Of a stretch of 8,473 bases of DNA, positions 6,492 through 8,473 are shown one piece after another. The stretch covers positions 1 through 8,473 of the forward strand of contig JBECKR010000098.1 in assembly GCA_040235415.1 (NCBI GenBank), in the 5' to 3' direction. A model generated the notes under the pieces. That model was given only the letters and a program-made list of their open reading frames with translations. It did not search any database and had not been told where the DNA came from. Made by a program: the position numbers and the translations under genes. Positions within the stretch are counted from its first letter, which is position 1, and every line of letters starts with the position of its first letter. This stretch comes from JBECKR01 sp040235415. GTDB lineage: Bacteria > Acidobacteriota > Polarisedimenticolia > Polarisedimenticolales > Polarisedimenticolaceae.

Positions 6492-6803
6492 CCGTCGGTC
6501 CCGGACCGATCCGGGTGTGTAAGATCCGCCCGGTCCGGGGGGGTCATCGTGACGGGTTTGGAGTTTCTACACGAAGGCTGCGCGGGTTCGGCGACCGTCC
6601 GGACGTCGCGGATACGCCGGAATCGCCCGAAAACGCACCGATCCGGTCGCGGGGGGGCTGGCGGCGGCGGGGACGCCGTTCGTGGCACGTCCCTTGAATA
6701 GCTTTTCGGTCGGAACGGCGAGTGAAAGCGAGCCGCTTCCCACTTCCCACCTCTACACAGCCCGCGCCCCGTCTCCGTCCCCCGGAGGCGGGGCAACCCT
6801 TTT
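6475..6803. other. Gap without a protein gene between M23 and TPR genes
   Basis: No reading frame here has a ribosome binding site, a family motif or a signal peptide. The left end holds the -35 box of the M23 promoter. The stretch 6492-6680 is GC-rich with short inverted runs (for example around CCGGACCG at 6509-6516) but no structure I can assign. From 6683 to the TPR stop codon the plus strand carries the elements of a possible small RNA gene, listed separately. Confidence 0.6.
6683..6699 (+). promoter_or_regulatory. Sigma-54-like promoter (-24/-12)
   Basis: TGGCACG (6683-6689), four bases, then TTGAA (6694-6698) reproduces the sigma-54 consensus TGGCACG-N4-TTGCA except for A instead of C in the -12 GC pair. 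That C is normally well conserved, so activity is uncertain. The predicted RNA start is near 6708-6709. No protein gene follows on this strand; a terminator lies about 60-95 bases downstream. No enhancer-binding-protein gene is visible in the window. Confidence 0.4.
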
Positions 6804-6804
6804 T
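6708..6804 (+). ncRNA. Candidate small RNA, about 97 nt
   Basis: The inferred transcript runs from the sigma-54-like start to a T-tailed hairpin. It begins with an 8-bp hairpin: GGAA-CGGC (6712-6719) pairs with GCCG and TTCC (6732-6735, 6737-6740), with one bulged C and a purine-rich 12-base loop. An apparently single-stranded C-rich stretch follows, containing the tandem heptamer CTTCCCA (6736-6742 and 6743-6749) and CCTCT. It ends with a 12-bp terminator stem and five T. C-rich single-stranded segments in regulatory RNAs often pair with Shine-Dalgarno regions, so a base-pairing regulator is a reasonable guess. No known RNA family was recognised. The call rests on layout alone. Confidence 0.35.
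6766..6804 (+). terminator. Rho-independent terminator hairpin
   Basis: GCCCCGTCTCCG (6766-6777) and CGGAGGCGGGGC (6783-6794) form a continuous 12-bp stem in plus-strand RNA, with one G-U pair and a 5-base loop, followed by AACCC and TTTTT (6800-6804). On the minus strand the G-U pair becomes a C/A mismatch and no T tract follows, so the hairpin fits plus-strand transcription better. It might still also act weakly behind the TPR gene, whose stop lies at 6804-6806. Confidence 0.55.
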
Positions 6805-7349
6805 CAGGGGTCGTCGGTCGCGGCGCCTCGCGAGGCCCGTGCGGTCGCGACGCCGAGCGCCTGGCGCGCGATCCTCGTCTGCGGGGCGTCCTCTCCGAAC
6901 GTCCGGCTCCAGATCGCGGCCGCCTCGGCGAAGCAGGCCGCGGCGCGTTCCGGCCGGCCGCGTCCGAGCTCGGCGACGCCGAGGTTGTGGATCGACGTCG
7001 CGACGCGAGGCTGGTCCTCGCCGAGCAGCCGCTCGAGCATCGGAATGCTCCTGCCGTAGAGGCCGGCGGCCTCGTCGAACCGCTCCCGCCGGCGCGCGAG
7101 GTCGGCCAGGCCGTCGAGCGCCCGAGCGTGGAGAAGGGAGTCGGGCGCCTCGCGACCGGTCTCCGCGACGACCTCGTGTAGGACTCGCTCGACGGTCGCG
7201 TCGTCGCCGGCGGCCGCCGCCCGCGTCGCGCGGTCCAGCGACGCGGCCCACGCGCGGGCGGACGATGCGGAATCCGCCGCGTGCGCTCCCACCGCCAGCA
7301 CGGCGCCGAGCAGCACCACGGACACGAGACGCGGGCGGGCGCTCGACAC
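6804..7349 (-). CDS. Secreted tetratricopeptide repeat (TPR) protein
   Basis: This is a 181-residue protein. Residues 1-24 are a signal peptide (cleavage likely after GAHA24). The mature part is helical with TPR units at about 34-67 (degenerate), 75-108 (ARALDGLADLARRRERFDEA) and 117-150 (ATSIHNLGVAELGRGRPERA), of the kinesin-light-chain-like type in which LGED precedes each new unit (109-112, 152-154 as GED). TPR arrays hold protein partners; no enzyme motif is present, so the role is probably scaffolding outside the cytoplasm. Translation starts at GTG, with GGAGG (7360-7364) ten bases upstream. It follows the duplicated-domain gene by 67 bases in the same direction and may be co-transcribed with it. 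Its stop codon overlaps the T tract of the plus-strand terminator. Confidence 0.82.
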   Translation of the reverse strand: MSSARPRLVSVVLLGAVLAVGAHAADSASSARAWAASLDRATRAAAAGDDATVERVLHEVVAETGREAPDSLLHARALDGLADLARRRERFDEAAGLYGRSIPMLERLLGEDQPRVATSIHNLGVAELGRGRPERAAACFAEAAAIWSRTFGEDAPQTRIARQALGVATARASRGAATDDP

Positions 7350-7416
7350 GTTCCGGGATCCTCCGTCCCCCGGATCGAAATTTGGGGCTCGCGGGGGACG
7401 GTGTCCACCCCGGCGC

Positions 7417-7980
7417 TCAGTCGGCGATCTCGCTGCGCTCGTCGATCCAGATGCGGATCGTCTGCCCGCCGTCCTCGACCGTGACGAGCTCCTCGCCCGG
7501 ATGGCGCGCGAGCGCCCGGAGCGCGCCCACGACGTCGAGCGCGCCGTCGTCGGACGCGTCGGCGACGAGCGCCTCCACGATCGGCATCGGCACGCGCACG
7601 CGCACGCGCTCGTCCCCGCCGCGACGGCCGTCGACGTGGATCAGGAGGTAGCCGCGCTCCTTGGCGACGCGAACGGCGTCGTCGCGATCGCGCAGGGTCA
7701 CGAACTCGGAATCCGGGGCGTCCCGCAACGCGACCAAGAACTGGCGCAGCCGGACCGCATCGACCTCGTCGCGGTCGAGGTACAGTTTGCCGCCGCGGAG
7801 GTTCTCGTCCTCGATCGCCGGAACCATCGACTCCACGAACGACAGCGGCAGGTTGATCTCGAGGTTCTCGGCGCCGGGGCCGCCGTCGATCTTGACGTGG
7901 ATCCAGGCATCCCCCGCGGCGGCGGCGCCGCACGCGAGCGTCGCGACCAGCGCCGCGATCGCGATCCTTGCGGTCTTCAT
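7417..7980 (-). CDS. Secreted hypothetical protein with two tandem copies of one domain
   Basis: This is a 187-residue protein. Residues 1-22 are a signal peptide (MKTARIAIAALVATLACGAAAAG, cleavage near 22-23). The mature protein repeats one unit: copy 1 (about 26-108) and copy 2 (about 113-180). Both have an IHV strand (27-29; 114-116), a Pro-centred strand leading into a VE helix (45-50; 131-136), a second helix (81-88; 153-160) and a VT...D...R strand end (94-104; 166-176). Residues 81-108 and 153-180 share nine of 28 positions. Copy 1 carries an extra, charged insertion (57-76). I do not recognise a named family. Cys17 lies within the signal peptide but the context is not a clear lipobox. 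The ATG has GGAGG eight bases upstream. It sits between the zinc-ribbon-like and TPR genes on the same strand. Confidence 0.8.
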   Translation of the reverse strand: MKTARIAIAALVATLACGAAAAGDAWIHVKIDGGPGAENLEINLPLSFVESMVPAIEDENLRGGKLYLDRDEVDAVRLRQFLVALRDAPDSEFVTLRDRDDAVRVAKERGYLLIHVDGRRGGDERVRVRVPMPIVEALVADASDDGALDVVGALRALARHPGEELVTVEDGGQTIRIWIDERSEIAD

Positions 7981-8074
7981 GCTCCGTTCCTCCGGCGCGG
8001 GAGCCGATTCGCCGGGACGGCACGGCCCGGGGCGTCCTGCGCACCGAGAGAACGCACGGACCCCCCGGAGGGTT

Positions 8075-8308
8075 TCAGCGCGAGCAGCTGCCGTCGCAGG
8101 TGGATTCGGGGTGCCGCTGGTAGAACAGGTCCAGCACTTCGGGGACCTCGAGCAGCGTCCGGGTTGCGGCGGGATCGCAGCCGCCGCTCTCGCACTCGTA
8201 GGTGTAGACGTGATAGCCGTCCCCGGGAGCGAACCCGACGAGCGTCTGGTAGGCGTTGCAGCGACCGCATCGGATCGACAGGTCGCGGATGTTGATCATG
8301 TTCTCCAT
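8075..8308 (-). CDS. Small zinc-ribbon-like six-cysteine protein
   Basis: This is a 77-residue protein with no signal peptide. C14-G-R-C17 and C39-E-S-G-G-C44 are spaced like the two knuckles of a zinc ribbon, with a beta-rich segment between them (TLVGFAPGDGYHVYTYEC). A further pair, C71 and C75, lies at the C-terminus (CDGSC) and could form a second metal site or a disulfide. No family was recognised; nucleic-acid or protein binding would be typical for such ribbons but is only inferred. ATG 8308 is well supported by GGAGG five bases upstream; Met4 is the only close alternative. It is divergent from the lipoprotein gene and upstream of two secreted-protein genes on the same strand. Confidence 0.78.
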   Translation of the reverse strand: MENMINIRDLSIRCGRCNAYQTLVGFAPGDGYHVYTYECESGGCDPAATRTLLEVPEVLDLFYQRHPESTCDGSCSR

Positions 8309-8374
8309 CGGGACCTCCTCGAAGGAGATCGGGGGCCGGGCGCGCCCCCCGTACCTCCGGTAATCTAGCAGGTC
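8309..8374. promoter_or_regulatory. Divergent promoter spacer, zinc-ribbon-like and lipoprotein genes
   Basis: On the minus strand TGCTAGATT (8362-8370) is a plausible extended -10, predicting an RNA start near 8355 and a leader of about 47 nt ending in a strong GGAGG box. On the plus strand the same bases lie immediately before ATG 8375, with only a weak AGG nearby, so the lipoprotein message could be leaderless. No clear -35 boxes were found. Confidence 0.35.
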
Positions 8375-8473
8375 ATGACGGGAGCGACGCGATCGGCCGG
8401 AGTCGCGGCGGCGCTGGTCGCCGCCGGGGTCGCGGTCGGGTGCGCGCCGCCCCGACCCCGGACGATCGCGGCC
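8375..8473 (+). CDS. Putative lipoprotein, N-terminal fragment
   Basis: From ATG 8375 the frame is open to the window end (33 codons, partial). The encoded sequence is a lipoprotein signal peptide: a short n-region with Arg6, a hydrophobic Ala/Val core (9-20) and a lipobox A20-V21-G22-C23, followed by Pro-rich residues typical of a mature lipoprotein N-terminus. The Cys would be lipidated and the protein anchored to a membrane. Nothing can be said about the mature domain. The ribosome binding site is weak. The gene is divergent from the zinc-ribbon-like gene. Confidence 0.65.
   Translation, partial: MTGATRSAGVAAALVAAGVAVGCAPPRPRTIAA

Noticed and set aside
6583..6680. Short repeated GC-rich words in the gap (CGG/GGC runs) as a possible repeat array
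   Set aside because: There is no constant unit or spacing; it looks like ordinary compositional bias and not a CRISPR or REP array.
6722..7651. Plus-strand frame starting at GTG 6722, just after the sigma-54-like box
   Set aside because: It has no ribosome binding site, is Arg/Pro-rich, runs through the terminator hairpin and lies antisense to two signal-peptide-bearing genes.
6488..8044. Minus-strand open frame of 518 codons
   Set aside because: It overlaps the TPR and duplicated-domain genes in another frame. Its composition is Arg-rich without domains.
7981..8074. Inverted run near 8059-8078 as terminator of the zinc-ribbon-like gene
   Set aside because: The stem is only about four pairs within a G/C run and has no T tract, so it is not a credible terminator.

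Overview
This is a strongly GC-rich, gene-dense chromosomal window, with coding regions almost back to back and several GTG or TTG starts. It looks like housekeeping and cell-envelope DNA from a Gram-negative-type bacterium. The gene mix includes a RodZ-like protein, divergent CPBP and site-2 proteases, a DUF2914 protein, a TlpA-like thioredoxin, a MepM-like M23 peptidase, and small secreted TPR and repeat proteins. That mix would suit Acidobacteriota or a neighbouring deep-branching phylum, but the assignment is a guess from gene content and composition. No rRNA, tRNA, CRISPR array, insertion sequence, phage or plasmid gene is visible.

Left part (1-2125, all minus strand): transcription starts at a CPBP-family intramembrane protease (1412-2125). 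It runs through a solenoid-like protein with a clear internal duplication (606-1397), then to a RodZ-like HTH membrane protein (1-528, cut by the window edge). The RodZ-like gene has its own near-consensus sigma-70 promoter, whose -35 box overlaps the stop codon of the gene before it.

Middle (2203-6336): a site-2 protease (2203-2898) is transcribed divergently from the CPBP gene, followed in the same direction by a secreted DUF2914 protein (2940-3386). Convergent to these is an MthK-like potassium channel with a cytoplasmic RCK domain (3394-4386). Divergent from the channel is a membrane-anchored thioredoxin (4465-5007), which ends exactly where a convergent M23 endopeptidase (5008-6336) ends.

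Right part (6337-8473): a gap of about 330 bases (6475-6803) separates the M23 gene from three small minus-strand genes: a secreted TPR protein (6804-7349), a secreted protein with a tandem-duplicated domain (7417-7980) and a six-cysteine zinc-ribbon-like protein (8075-8308). The start of a plus-strand lipoprotein gene enters at 8375.

The most interesting signals are two. First, the 6475-6803 gap holds a sigma-54-like promoter, a hairpin, a tandem C-rich repeat and a T-tailed terminator hairpin, all on the plus strand and correctly spaced for an undescribed small RNA of about 100 nt. Second, inside the potassium channel gene a GGAGG box sits six bases before an in-frame Met, just where an RCK-only subunit would begin, as is known for MthK. 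A TGCTA element also recurs in all three divergent gene spacers. No complete novel multi-gene defence or biosynthetic system is apparent.
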